Source of the DNA: CAZSAT01 sp964604675
GTDB lineage: Bacteria; Myxococcota_A; UBA796; CAJQPC01
Direction of reading: 5' to 3'
Length of the DNA stretch: 64,000 nt
NCBI GenBank assembly: GCA_964604675.1
Contig: CAZSAT010000018.1
Coordinates: 17,980-81,979 of the forward strand
Made by a program: the position numbers and the translations under genes. Shown here one piece after another: positions 41,536 to 50,298 of this stretch (its first letter is position 1; each line of letters begins with the position of its first letter). A model generated the notes under the pieces. It did no database searches. It worked only from the letters and a program-made list of their open reading frames with translations, and had not been told where the DNA came from.

Positions 41536-42939
41536 GTGCCCGAGGTCCAGGACGAGCTCGAACGTGGAGGCGTGCGCTTCCGCACGTTGTCGGCGTCGCC
41601 GCTGACCGTGGCGCCGTGGCTCGACGTGCACAACCTGCACAGGCTGGTGCGTGTGCTGGGTCGACTGCGAGCCCACGACCCCGACGACCCCGCCTGGCGC
41701 CCACGCGTGTCGCTCCGCGCCCTGTCGCGTCGGCTGCACACGCGCGAGGGCGAGCTCACGCTGCAGGTGCTCCACGGTCTGCCGGCCACCTCGGCGGTGA
41801 CCACCCCACTGGAGGATCCACGCTCGGTGGCGGCGTGCACCGGGGCGTTCGGCCATGGGTCGCGCCTCGTGGCGCGCGAGGTGGTGGTCGCGGATCCGGG
41901 CTTCCGCCACCGCGTGCTGCGTTGCCAGGTGCAGGGCGCCCACACCAAGGACGCGCCGCGACGGGTGGTCGTCAAGGCAGCCAACGAGGGCGCGTGTGCC
42001 ACCGAGGCCGCGTCGCTGGCCTTCCTCGGGAGCCTGCCCGCCGCGCGAGGGGTCGTGCCCCATCTCTGGGGCGCGGATCCCGCCAAGGCGGTGTTGCTCC
42101 TCGAGGACCTCGGGGATCTCCGAGAGTCTGATCTGGCGATGGTGTTGCTCGGCTGGGACGGTGCTCGCGCTCGACGGGCCCTCGTGAGCCTCGCGGAAGC
42201 CCTCGGCCGCGTCCACGGGGCCTGTGTGGGCCGCGACCTCACGTGGGAGGCCCTGCTGGGGCGCGGAGAGCGCAAGAGCTTCCTCTGCGACGAGCTCTCG
42301 GGCGGCCTGATGGACGCGCCCCGGTGGCTCCGGTCCGCCGGTGTGACCGCTGCGGTCGACACGGAGGTGCGGACGCTGAGCGAAGCGCTCGGCGAGCAGG
42401 GGCCTTGGCGTACGTGGACCCGCGGAGATGCAGGCACGACCAATGCTGCGCTGGTGCAGAATCGCCTGCGCTTCTTCGATCTGGAGACGGGCGGCTTCCG
42501 CCACGTCATGGTCGATGCGGCGTTCCTCGTCGCCCACCATGGCGCGCTCTACGCAGGCTCGCTGCCGGCCGGGGTGGTGTCGGCCATGGAGGAGGCCTGG
42601 CGGACCGCGGTCGCTCCGGACATGCCCGCGGCTGCGGACACTGAGCAGTTCGAGCGGGCACGCGCGGTGGGATCGCTCGCATGGTGTGCTGGGCTCGCGT
42701 CCCGCCTGCTGACGGCCTGTGGACCTGGGCAGCGGCGCGGTGGACGGCTCAACCGCGTGCGCTTGCTCTCGCTCCTCGGGGCTACCCTCGGCGTTCCCGG
42801 TGTGGGCCGCTCCCATCCCCGCCTGACGAAGGCCTTCGAGGACCTGCACCGACGCCTGCGGAGCCGCTGGACGGGGGTGCCCGAGCGGCTTCCGCTGCAT
42901 CCCGCGTTCGAGGAGGGCGCGTGGCACACACGGCGCTGA
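41536..42939 (+). CDS. Aminoglycoside-phosphotransferase-fold protein, atypical active site
   Basis: 467 residues. Residues ~130-400 resemble the APH/choline kinase fold: RRVVVKAANEGACATEAASL corresponds to the ATP-binding Lys and helix-C Glu; WTRGDAGTTNALV-like TRGDAGTTN takes the place of HGDLHxGN (His replaced by Arg, Asp and Asn kept), and RFFDLETGGF replaces the DxD metal motif. So metal and catalytic Asp may persist, but the loop is unusual. The N-terminal ~120 residues are unassigned. GTG start at 41536. Its 3' end overlaps the next gene by 19 nt, which has a strong AGGAGG ribosome binding site inside this gene. Confidence 0.68.
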   Translation: MPEVQDELERGGVRFRTLSASPLTVAPWLDVHNLHRLVRVLGRLRAHDPDDPAWRPRVSLRALSRRLHTREGELTLQVLHGLPATSAVTTPLEDPRSVAACTGAFGHGSRLVAREVVVADPGFRHRVLRCQVQGAHTKDAPRRVVVKAANEGACATEAASLAFLGSLPAARGVVPHLWGADPAKAVLLLEDLGDLRESDLAMVLLGWDGARARRALVSLAEALGRVHGACVGRDLTWEALLGRGERKSFLCDELSGGLMDAPRWLRSAGVTAAVDTEVRTLSEALGEQGPWRTWTRGDAGTTNAALVQNRLRFFDLETGGFRHVMVDAAFLVAHHGALYAGSLPAGVVSAMEEAWRTAVAPDMPAAADTEQFERARAVGSLAWCAGLASRLLTACGPGQRRGGRLNRVRLLSLLGATLGVPGVGRSHPRLTKAFEDLHRRLRSRWTGVPERLPLHPAFEEGAWHTRR

Positions 42940-43748
42940 AGGGCACTCGGCTCTGGTTCGACCGTGGCGCGCCGGGTGGTCCTCCGGTCTTGCTCGTGAT
43001 GGGGCTCGGGCTTCGGGGCACCGCCTGGCGACGCCAGGTTGAGGGGCTGGGCGAGGCGTGCGACCTCACCTGGTACGACCACCGCGGGGTCGGGCGCAGC
43101 GACCCGCTGACCGGGCCGGTCTCGATGAAGTCGCTGGCGTCCGATGCGCTCAGCCTGATGGGCGCCATCGGCTGGCAGGACGCTCACGTGATCGGCGTCT
43201 CGATGGGCGGCATGGTCGCCCAGGAGATCGCGCTCGCGGCCCCGGAGCGTGTGCGCAGCCTCGCACTCCTGGCCACCCACGGTGGGGGCGCGAGGAGCGT
43301 GCTGCCCCCGACTGGCGGGATCGGGCTCTTCCTGAAGACCCGTCGGGGGCCGCCCGCCGATCGCGCCAGGGCCTTGCTCGCGCTGCTGTTCGACGACGCC
43401 TGGCTGGCAGGCACCGACGTGCGGTCCGTGCTCGCCGAGCTCGATCGCGACGTGTACGACCCGCGTTCGCCGGAGTCGACCATCTACGCGCAGCTCGCCG
43501 CCATCGCGGCACACCATGCCTTGCCGCGCCTGCGTCGTCTGCGCGGGGTGCCCACGCTGGTGATCCGCCCAGGCCGCGACCGTCTGGTGTCGCCGGAGGG
43601 AAGCGACCGGCTCGCGGGCGCGATCCCTGGCGCGCGGCTGCTGTCGTTCCCCGAGAGCGGCCACGCGGTGAACGTGCAGTGTGCGGATCGCGTCAACGCC
43701 GCGCTGTTGGCGCACATCGACGAGGCGGAGCGGGCGCGAGCGGGATAG
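42921..43748 (+). CDS. Alpha/beta hydrolase
   Basis: 275 residues of the alpha/beta hydrolase fold. The nucleophile elbow is GVSMGGM, the acid is probably Asp in RPGRDRLV and the catalytic His lies in ESGHAVN near the C-terminus. The oxyanion region LLVMGLGLRGTAW and YDHRGVGRSD match the esterase/lactonase subgroup that also includes haloperoxidase-like enzymes. Substrate unknown. AGGAGG at 42911-42916 supports the GTG at 42921, which is inside the upstream APH-like gene. Confidence 0.9.
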   Translation: MAHTALKGTRLWFDRGAPGGPPVLLVMGLGLRGTAWRRQVEGLGEACDLTWYDHRGVGRSDPLTGPVSMKSLASDALSLMGAIGWQDAHVIGVSMGGMVAQEIALAAPERVRSLALLATHGGGARSVLPPTGGIGLFLKTRRGPPADRARALLALLFDDAWLAGTDVRSVLAELDRDVYDPRSPESTIYAQLAAIAAHHALPRLRRLRGVPTLVIRPGRDRLVSPEGSDRLAGAIPGARLLSFPESGHAVNVQCADRVNAALLAHIDEAERARAG

Positions 43749-43751
43749 ATG
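43746..43751 (+). promoter_or_regulatory. -10-like element of the GNAT-like gene
   Basis: TAGATG at exactly -12 to -7 from the ATG at 43758. It includes the stop codon of the hydrolase gene and favours 43758 over the ATG at 43749. Confidence 0.3.
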
Positions 43752-43757
43752 CGCCGT

Positions 43758-44612
43758 ATGAGACTCAAGGATGCAGCCACCAAGGCGAGCTACGCTGAGC
43801 AGCTCGAGCCTGGACTTCGGGCGGAGCGTCTGGAACGCTCCGAGGTCTTCGTGCTGAAAGAGGGCGGTGCCGTCAAGGTCGGGCTTCGCCTGGAAGAGGC
43901 CGGGCTGAAGCAGCGCGTGATCTACCCGGTGTCTGTGGCCGAGGGCGCCGAGGTGTCCGCCGACGAGGTCGCGGGTCTGATCAAGTCCGCGGTGAACCTC
44001 TGCAAGCGCGAACGCATTCGGCGACTGGAGTGCCAGGTTCCGCCCGAGCTGGCTGGTCTGATGTCCGTGGGGCTCGAGGCCGCAGGCTTCCTGGACGAAG
44101 GCGTCTTGCACCACTTCGAGGCGCCGATCAGCGCGTTTGCCGAGGAGGATGCGGGCACGCCCTTCTTCTGGCGCACCATGGTCGAGGTCGGCCCCAACGT
44201 GGCGATGGCCATGCTGGAACGGGTCAGCGAAGAAGACCCCCACGGCACCGAGGAGAAGGGCCTGAACCCCGAAGAGGAGCTCGAGATCCTGCTCGACGAC
44301 TCGCTCTGGGTGGCCTGCAGGAACAGCGTGCAGATCGGGTACTACGACGGCGATGCCGGCAGCTTCGTGGCGTGCCTGGTCGATCGCCACACCACCACCG
44401 CGCGCATCGGCTACATGGGCCTCACCTGGCGGAACCGCAACCGGAAGCTCTGCCACTGGCTGCTCGAACGCGCTGGCGTCATCGCCCACGAAGAGAACGC
44501 CACCAAGGTCCAGAGCGCGGCCTTCGCCGATCAGCCCAAGGTCATCTCGGTCCACAAGTCGATGGGTTTCACCGAGATCGGCTCCGTGAACTTCTGGGAG
44601 TGGCGGCCCTAG
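43758..44612 (+). CDS. GNAT-like acetyltransferase-fold protein (tandem domains possible)
   Basis: 284 residues from the ATG at 43758 (43749 would add MRR). The C-terminal half contains SFVACLVDRHTTTARIGYMGLTW, NRKLCHWLLERAGVIAHEENATKVQSA and VHKSMGFTEIGSVNF, the usual order of beta-4, helix and MGF motif in GNAT N-acetyltransferases; the acetyl-CoA loop (Q/RxxGxG/A) is not clear. The N-terminal half may be a diverged second GNAT domain. It ends 4 nt before the convergent histidine kinase gene. Activity is uncertain. Confidence 0.62.
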   Translation: MRLKDAATKASYAEQLEPGLRAERLERSEVFVLKEGGAVKVGLRLEEAGLKQRVIYPVSVAEGAEVSADEVAGLIKSAVNLCKRERIRRLECQVPPELAGLMSVGLEAAGFLDEGVLHHFEAPISAFAEEDAGTPFFWRTMVEVGPNVAMAMLERVSEEDPHGTEEKGLNPEEELEILLDDSLWVACRNSVQIGYYDGDAGSFVACLVDRHTTTARIGYMGLTWRNRNRKLCHWLLERAGVIAHEENATKVQSAAFADQPKVISVHKSMGFTEIGSVNFWEWRP

Positions 44613-44616
44613 TCGC

Positions 44617-46647
44617 CTACACCGCGAGGGGCAGGCGCACCTCGACGAGCAGGCCTCCCTCCGGGTGGTTGGCCGCGAAGACCTCGCTGTTCATCCGACG
44701 CACGAGCCCGCTGACCAGGGCGAGGCCGATGCCCGTTCCCTTGGTGGTGCGCGTGAGCTCACGCTCCCCACGGAAGAAGGGCGCGAAGATGTGCCTGAGC
44801 TGCCGCTCCGGCACGCCGGGCCCGTGGTCGCGAACCTGCAGCACCATCGCGTCATCGGATCGAGCACAGTGCACCACCACCTCGGCGGGCTCGGCACCCT
44901 TGCCGAACTTGATGGCGTTGTCGACCAGGTTGACCAGCACCTGCAGCAGCGCATCGTGGTCGTACAGCGCTGGGGGCAGGTCCTCGTCGATGTCGATGCT
45001 CAGCGTCACGCCCTCGGCGCGTGCGTGGGGCCCGAGGATGCGCAGAAGGTCCGCGATGACCTCGCCAGGCCGCCCCGCCTCCAGCACGACGGGGCGGTCG
45101 TCGCGCTCCAGCCGGCTCAGCTCAAGCACGTTGCCGATCAGCCGTGACAGCCGCTCGCCCTCGCTCGCCATCGTCGCGTAGTAGGTCCGCCTGCTGCCAT
45201 CGGGCACCATGCCGTCCCGCAGCATCTCGGCGTAGAGGCGGATCGAGGTCAACGGGGTCTTCAGCTCGTGGCTCACCGCGGCGACGAAGTCGTTCCTCCG
45301 GCGTGCGAAGTCCACGACCACCGCGACGCTCCGGTGGACGACCACCAGGCCGACCAGCGTGACCACGGCGAGCAGCGTCGCGAGCTGGAACAGCGTGCGT
45401 TCGCCCGTGGGGCCGTCGCCGATGGCTCCCACGCTCGCGGTCGCGCCGAGCGCGGTGAAGGGCTCCGCGAAGGCGTGATCGAAGCGGTAGTCGGCCGGGT
45501 GCGACGCGCCGAGGTGCTGCCCGTCCAAGGTCCACCTCAGGACGACCGAGGGGGCGAGCGGGCCCCCCAGGATCTCGCGCTCGAGGTGACGGGCGAGCTC
45601 GTGCAGGGACAGGACCACGCCCTGGAGGTGGTTGGCTTCCCCCACCCGGACCGTGCGGATCAGGGCGAGGTGCTGGTCGTCGATCCGCTGGGCGGCGAGC
45701 GGGCTCACCGCCACGTCGAGGGTGTGTGGCTCGGTCGCATGGGGGCGCACGGTGACGGGTGCGGCCGCGGGAACCGGGTCGCTCACCGCCGGGTCGGGCG
45801 CGGGTGGTGCGTCGACCCCGGCCTGCTGCTGCGGGCCGTCGTCCCCGGATCGGATCGGGGCCAGCTCGAGATCCCGTTCCGCGTCCAGGCGCGGGGGATC
45901 CACGAGCGCTTCGAGCCGCGCCGACGCGTTGGCGGCCTGCTCGACCACCTCGTCTTCGCTCCAGGGGGCGATCTCCTTGGACTGGAACGTGGCCACGTTC
46001 GCCGAGCCCGCGGCGATGACCTGGGAGCCACGCGCCGCACGCTTCTGGGCGCCCCGGCTCAAGATGGCCCCCTTGTAGGTGGCGACCTTCTGCTGCACCC
46101 CGGCGAGCGCCTCGGTGGCTGCAGACGTCTCCGGCGGCGCGGACTCCTGGAGCGGCTTGGCGCTGACCGTCTTGGAAGCGAGGCGATCGGGCAACGGGTC
46201 GGGTCGGGCCACAACCTCGGTCAGCCGCTCCAGGCGCTCTGCGAGCTCGTTCGCTGTGCTCGTCTCGGTCCAGCCGGTGCTCTCGGCAAGGCTGGGGTTG
46301 CGAGGCACGAGGGGCGTAGAGAAGCTGCCGTCGGGGTCCAGCTGGAAGTAGCCGACGATCCATGGCTCGGCGGGCGGGGTGGACAGGGGACTGCGCACGT
46401 AGGCGTTCGCCCCCGCCTGTCCTTCTGGCAGGTAGAGGAAGCGCCAGTGGAGGAAGGGGCGGGCCTCCTCCCGCGAGATGAAGGCCGAGAGCTCGCCCTC
46501 GAGCTCGTCGAAGACGCGCTCCGCGACGATCTCGTGTTGCAGGGCCTCGGCGGCGCGGACGCCCTCGAGGCCGCGCTCCAGGATCAGCCCAACGCCCACC
46601 GTCAGCGCGATGGCGAGGGCGACGAGCACCACCCGGACCCGGTTCAA
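44617..46647 (-). CDS. Membrane sensor histidine kinase
   Basis: 676 residues. Two transmembrane helices (~5-22 and ~405-430) enclose a long periplasmic region of about 380 residues that is rich in Ala/Gln/Pro and unassigned. HisKA follows with VSHELKTPLTSIRLYAEML, and the HATPase has LVNLVDNAIKFG, VRDHGPGVP, FFRGE and GTGIGLAL. It should autophosphorylate His and transfer to the response regulator encoded just upstream. TTG at 46647 overlaps the stop of that gene as TTGA, so the pair is coupled. The input signal is unknown. Confidence 0.9.
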   Translation of the reverse strand: MNRVRVVLVALAIALTVGVGLILERGLEGVRAAEALQHEIVAERVFDELEGELSAFISREEARPFLHWRFLYLPEGQAGANAYVRSPLSTPPAEPWIVGYFQLDPDGSFSTPLVPRNPSLAESTGWTETSTANELAERLERLTEVVARPDPLPDRLASKTVSAKPLQESAPPETSAATEALAGVQQKVATYKGAILSRGAQKRAARGSQVIAAGSANVATFQSKEIAPWSEDEVVEQAANASARLEALVDPPRLDAERDLELAPIRSGDDGPQQQAGVDAPPAPDPAVSDPVPAAAPVTVRPHATEPHTLDVAVSPLAAQRIDDQHLALIRTVRVGEANHLQGVVLSLHELARHLEREILGGPLAPSVVLRWTLDGQHLGASHPADYRFDHAFAEPFTALGATASVGAIGDGPTGERTLFQLATLLAVVTLVGLVVVHRSVAVVVDFARRRNDFVAAVSHELKTPLTSIRLYAEMLRDGMVPDGSRRTYYATMASEGERLSRLIGNVLELSRLERDDRPVVLEAGRPGEVIADLLRILGPHARAEGVTLSIDIDEDLPPALYDHDALLQVLVNLVDNAIKFGKGAEPAEVVVHCARSDDAMVLQVRDHGPGVPERQLRHIFAPFFRGERELTRTTKGTGIGLALVSGLVRRMNSEVFAANHPEGGLLVEVRLPLAV

Positions 46648-47345
46648 GGGGCTCCGGCCCGAACGCGGTACCCGGCGCCGCGCACCGTCTCGATCAGGTC
46701 GCCCCCGCCGCGCCCGATGGCCTGGAGCTTTCGCCTCAGCTTCACCAGGTGCATGTCCACACAGCGGGTCTGCACGCCGTCGACGCGCTGGTAGCCCCAC
46801 ACCTCGCGCAAGAGCTGCTCCCGGCTCACCACCTTGCCAGCGTGCAGCCCGAGGAAGGCGAGCACCTCCACGTCCCGCGTGGACAGCTCGGTCTCCGCCG
46901 CCTCGAAGCTCGCCTCGAGTCGGTCCGGATCGATGCGCACCCCGTCGACCTGGAAGGAGCGGTCCGGCACCGCGGCGGAGCGTCGCAGCAGGGCGTCCAC
47001 CCGGGCCATGAGCTGCGCGACGGAGAAGGGCTTGGGGACGTAGTCGTCGCAGCCTGCGCGGAAGCCCTGGAGCACCGCCTCCTCGGAGCCCTTGGCGGTG
47101 AGCATCAGGATGGCCTGCCGGGGGCGCTCGGCGCGCACGCGTTCGCAGATCTGGAAGCCGTCGAGGCCAGGGAGCATCACGTCCAGCACCAGCAGGTCCC
47201 AGGCCGAGCTCAAGGCCTGGTCGAGGCCGTCGTCGCCACGCTCGACGCCTACCGGGGCGTGCCCGTGGTAGGCGAGCATGTCGCAGATGCCACGGCGGAT
47301 CGCCGGCTCGTCCTCCACCACCAGGATGCGTCGCCGTGCGGCCAT
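46644..47345 (-). CDS. OmpR/PhoB-family response regulator
   Basis: 233 residues. The receiver domain has acidic residues VVEDEPAIR, phosphoacceptor Asp in LLVLDVMLPG, Thr in MLTAKG and Lys in VPKPFS; the C-terminal winged helix shows EVLAFLGLHAGKVVSREQLL and the RRKLQAIG...ETVRGAGYR end. Partner of the histidine kinase that overlaps its 3' end. The start ATG 47345 is favoured over 47357 by TATGCT at -13 to -8. Two GTAA repeats 11 bp apart upstream may be its own binding site (autoregulation). Confidence 0.93.
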   Translation of the reverse strand: MAARRRILVVEDEPAIRRGICDMLAYHGHAPVGVERGDDGLDQALSSAWDLLVLDVMLPGLDGFQICERVRAERPRQAILMLTAKGSEEAVLQGFRAGCDDYVPKPFSVAQLMARVDALLRRSAAVPDRSFQVDGVRIDPDRLEASFEAAETELSTRDVEVLAFLGLHAGKVVSREQLLREVWGYQRVDGVQTRCVDMHLVKLRRKLQAIGRGGGDLIETVRGAGYRVRAGAP

Positions 47346-47352
47346 GGACGGA

Positions 47353-47358
47353 AGCATA
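47353..47358 (-). promoter_or_regulatory. -10 element of the two-component operon
   Basis: TATGCT on the minus strand, -13 to -8 from the ATG at 47345. No ribosome binding site follows; predicted leaderless. Confidence 0.45.
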
Positions 47359-47377
47359 GCGACCGTGGTCTCACCGA

Positions 47378-47397
47378 CGGTAAGCGCGGCGTAACGA
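47378..47397. promoter_or_regulatory. Possible OmpR/PhoB-type direct-repeat site
   Basis: GTAA occurs at 47380 and 47391, 11 bp apart, within CGGTAAGCG and GCGTAACGA. The spacing is that of PhoB/OmpR boxes, and the site overlaps the -35 region of the two-component operon, as expected for an activator such as its own response regulator. Confidence 0.3.
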
Positions 47398-47483
47398 CGG
47401 GGGCTGCTGGGTTTACGCAGTCGATGCCCGCGGCGCACCGTGTGCAGGGCACGCTCCGAACACACCCCGTTCAGGAGCTCCTG

Positions 47484-48890
47484 ATGACCCGCACCGTGCT
47501 CTTCACCCTCGGCGTGGCCGCCGCCGCCGCCATGCTGCTCGCCTCGCCTTCGACCGGGGACGCCAAGACCCTCGCCGACGAGGCGCTCCCGGCGGCCGCC
47601 CAGAGCGAGCACGGGGGAGTGGCGCTGGAGGTGAGCCTGGATCGAACCGCGGTGCTTCAGGCCAGCGACGGTGTGGTCCACGCCGAGGTGGTGCTCTCCA
47701 GCACCGCGGTCCCCGAGCTGAGCGCGGACGTGCCCACGGATCTCGTGGTGGTGCTCGACCGAAGCGGCTCGATGGCAGGCGAGAAGCTCGAGCACGCCCG
47801 CAGGGCCACGCAGGAGCTCATCGATCTCCTCGGGCCCGAGGATCGCTTCGGCCTCGTCAGCTACGACAACCGTGCGCGGGTCGAGATCGAGCTGCAGACC
47901 GCGTCGGCTGCACGGAAGCAGGGATGGGCGCGCACCGTGCGTGGGCTCACCGACGGGGGGAACACGAACCTCTCGGGGGGGCTGGACCTCGGGCTGGCCG
48001 AACACGCCTCGGAGCGCCTGGGGCGCGCGGCACGCACCGTGCTCATCTCCGATGGTCTCGCCAACGAAGGAGACACGTCTGCCGACGGGCTCGCGCGACG
48101 CGCGCGCGCGGCGGGCGTCGCCGAGGCGCCGTTGTCCACGGTGGGGGTGGGCGCAGACTTCGACGAAGAGCTCATGGCGCGGCTGGCCGACGCGGGCACG
48201 GGGGCGTTCTACTTCCTGGAGCGTGGCAGTTCGATGGGCGCGGTCTTCGCGGCCGAGCTGCGCGGCAGCCGGGACACCGTGGTCAGTGGGCTCACCGTGG
48301 GCCTCGACCTGCCCGAGGGTGTGCGGCTGATCGACGCTGGCGGCTACCCGGTCGAGCGCGACAGCTTCCGGGTGGGCAGCCTCTTCGCGGGCCAGGAACG
48401 TCGGATCTGGCTGACGCTTGCGGTGCCCACGGCGACGACGGGTCGCCGTGAGATTGGTGGCGTGACCGTCTCCTGGAGCGGCCTCGATGGTGTCGACGCC
48501 GAGCAGGTGGTGGGCGGCCTCGAGGTGACCTGCGTCGAAGACCCCGATCGGGCCTTGGCGTCGGTGGACAGCGACGCGTGGGGTCGGGTCGTGGTCCACG
48601 AGCAGTACCAGGCGCTCAAGAGCTCCGTCGCATCGGACGTGAAGCGCGGTGACATGGCCGAGGCGAAGCGAAAGATCGCCCGCTACAAGGAGGACGTGTC
48701 GGCCGACAATGCCGTGATCGGGTCGTCGGCTGTCAGCGCGAACCTGCTGGAGGTGGACACGCTCGAGGCCGAGGTGGACGATGCCTTCGAGGGGCCCGAT
48801 GCGTCGATGAAGCAGGTGTGGGCTGCCAAGTCCATGGGCTCCAGCTCCTTCGCTGCTCGCCGCGGACAGGTGGTCGTCGAGGACGAGTAG
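47484..48890 (+). CDS. Secreted von Willebrand factor A domain protein
   Basis: 468 residues. A hydrophobic leader (to about residue 27, SPSTGDA) precedes a VWA domain (~85-260): MIDAS residues in LDRSGSMAG, the Thr in GGNTNLSGGL and the Asp in LISDGLANEG are all present, so metal-dependent ligand binding is likely. A beta-sandwich and a C-terminal helical region with Ala/Lys/Glu repeats follow, the arrangement of YfbK-like/batA-type proteins. AGGAG at 47473-47477 supports the ATG. Divergent to the response regulator gene (139 nt between starts), so that regulator could control it. Confidence 0.87.
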   Translation: MTRTVLFTLGVAAAAAMLLASPSTGDAKTLADEALPAAAQSEHGGVALEVSLDRTAVLQASDGVVHAEVVLSSTAVPELSADVPTDLVVVLDRSGSMAGEKLEHARRATQELIDLLGPEDRFGLVSYDNRARVEIELQTASAARKQGWARTVRGLTDGGNTNLSGGLDLGLAEHASERLGRAARTVLISDGLANEGDTSADGLARRARAAGVAEAPLSTVGVGADFDEELMARLADAGTGAFYFLERGSSMGAVFAAELRGSRDTVVSGLTVGLDLPEGVRLIDAGGYPVERDSFRVGSLFAGQERRIWLTLAVPTATTGRREIGGVTVSWSGLDGVDAEQVVGGLEVTCVEDPDRALASVDSDAWGRVVVHEQYQALKSSVASDVKRGDMAEAKRKIARYKEDVSADNAVIGSSAVSANLLEVDTLEAEVDDAFEGPDASMKQVWAAKSMGSSSFAARRGQVVVEDE

Positions 48891-48903
48891 TGGCCCGCTG
48901 GGG

Positions 48904-48909
48904 TACACC
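48904..48909 (+). promoter_or_regulatory. -10-like element of the TSUP-esterase gene
   Basis: TACACC at -12 to -7 from the GTG at 48916; a CT follows, so the match to TAnnnT is partial. No Shine-Dalgarno sequence. Confidence 0.35.
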
Positions 48910-48915
48910 CTCTCC

Positions 48916-50298
48916 GTGGACCTCGCCCAGCTCCTGGTGATCGCGCTGGTCGGCCTGGCGGCCGGCACGGTCAACACCCTCGCGGGCGGCGGGTCGCTGA
49001 TCACGCTGCCCGCCCTGATCGTGCTCGGCGTGCCAGCGGGCGTGGCCAATGGCACGAACCGCGTGGGGGTGCTCTTCCAGTCGCTGATGGCGAGCTACCG
49101 ATTCCATCGGGCCGGCAGCCTGGACTGGCGGCGGACGCTGCCGCTCTTCGTGCCCACCTGCCTGGCGTCCACCCTCGGTGCGCTCGCGAGCGCGCGCATC
49201 GACGACGCACGCTTCGAGCAGGTGATCGGCGTGGCGTTGCTGCTGATGGCGGGGGTCCTGCTCGTGCGGCCCCGTCGCTGGCTGGAGGACGAGCCGGCCT
49301 CCGGGCCCCCCTGGGCACGCCTCCTGGTGTTCCTCGGCATCGGTCTGTACGGCGGGTTCTTGCAGGCTGGGGTGGGCGTGTTCCTGTTGGCCGGGCTGGT
49401 CCTGGCGAACGGGCAGGAGCTGGTGGGCGCCAACGCGTCGAAGTCGCTGCTGGTCGCGGGCTTCACGGTGCCGCCGCTCGTCGTGTTCGCGCTCGAGGGC
49501 CTCATCGAGCCGAGCGCAGCGGCGGCCCTCACGGTGGGTTCCGCCGCGGGCGCGGAGCTGGGCACGCGCCTTGCCTTGAAGCGGGGCGCGCCCCTCCTGC
49601 GTTGGGCGCTGGTCGCGGTCGTGGTCGCCTCCTCGGCCAAGCTCCTCTGGCCCGAGCCCGAAGAGCCGCCGCAGTCCCGGGTGGAGCAGCACGGACTCGA
49701 GCTGATCCATCGGGGCGTCGAGGGCGCACCGATCCTGATCGCCCTGCACGGTCGCGGCGACGCTCCGAGTCGGTTCGCGCCGCTCTACGAGCCGCTCTAC
49801 GATCGGGCGCACGTGGTCGTGCCGCAGGGGCTCAGCGCCTTCCGCACGGGCTTCACCTGGTTTCCGACCCGCGCCGCTGGCGATCCGGCGGAGCTCGCCG
49901 CTGGGGTGCTGTTGGCGGCGTCGCGCGTGGCGCTGCTCGCCGAGTCCTTGGTGCGCGAGGGACGCCTTCCGGTGGTCACGGGCTTCTCCCAGGGCGGCAT
50001 GATCAGCTTCTCCTTGGCCGCCCATCACCCGGGCACCGTGCGCGCCGCCGTGCCCGCCGGGGGGTTCCTCCCCGAGGGCGTGGAGCTGGTCGAGGCCGAC
50101 CGCCGGCCACCGGTGGTCGCCTTCCACGGCGCAGAGGACGAGCTGGTCCGTGCCTCCTGGGCCGCCACCTCGGTGGAGCTCTTGTCGGCCGCAGGGTGGG
50201 ACGCGGAGCTGCACAGCTACGAAGGCGTGGGGCACAGCCTTCCGCACCCTCTCCGTAGCGACTACCTCGACACGCTCAGCGCATTCCTCGCGAAGTGA
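48916..50298 (+). CDS. TauE/SafE (TSUP) membrane domain fused to a carboxylesterase-like hydrolase
   Basis: 460 residues in one uninterrupted frame. Residues ~1-250 are a TSUP-family transporter: AAGTVNTLAGGGSLITLPALIVLGVP is the first repeat motif and GLYGGFLQAGVGVFLLAGLVLANG the second, with eight or so helices. Residues ~265-460 are an alpha/beta hydrolase of the phospholipase/carboxylesterase type: ALHGRGDAPS, nucleophile in TGFSQGGMIS, Asp in FHGAEDELV and His in GVGHSLP. TSUP proteins export small organic or sulfur anions. The fused domain would be placed on one face of the membrane, perhaps cleaving an ester before or after transport. GTG start. Confidence 0.85.
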   Translation: MDLAQLLVIALVGLAAGTVNTLAGGGSLITLPALIVLGVPAGVANGTNRVGVLFQSLMASYRFHRAGSLDWRRTLPLFVPTCLASTLGALASARIDDARFEQVIGVALLLMAGVLLVRPRRWLEDEPASGPPWARLLVFLGIGLYGGFLQAGVGVFLLAGLVLANGQELVGANASKSLLVAGFTVPPLVVFALEGLIEPSAAAALTVGSAAGAELGTRLALKRGAPLLRWALVAVVVASSAKLLWPEPEEPPQSRVEQHGLELIHRGVEGAPILIALHGRGDAPSRFAPLYEPLYDRAHVVVPQGLSAFRTGFTWFPTRAAGDPAELAAGVLLAASRVALLAESLVREGRLPVVTGFSQGGMISFSLAAHHPGTVRAAVPAGGFLPEGVELVEADRRPPVVAFHGAEDELVRASWAATSVELLSAAGWDAELHSYEGVGHSLPHPLRSDYLDTLSAFLAK

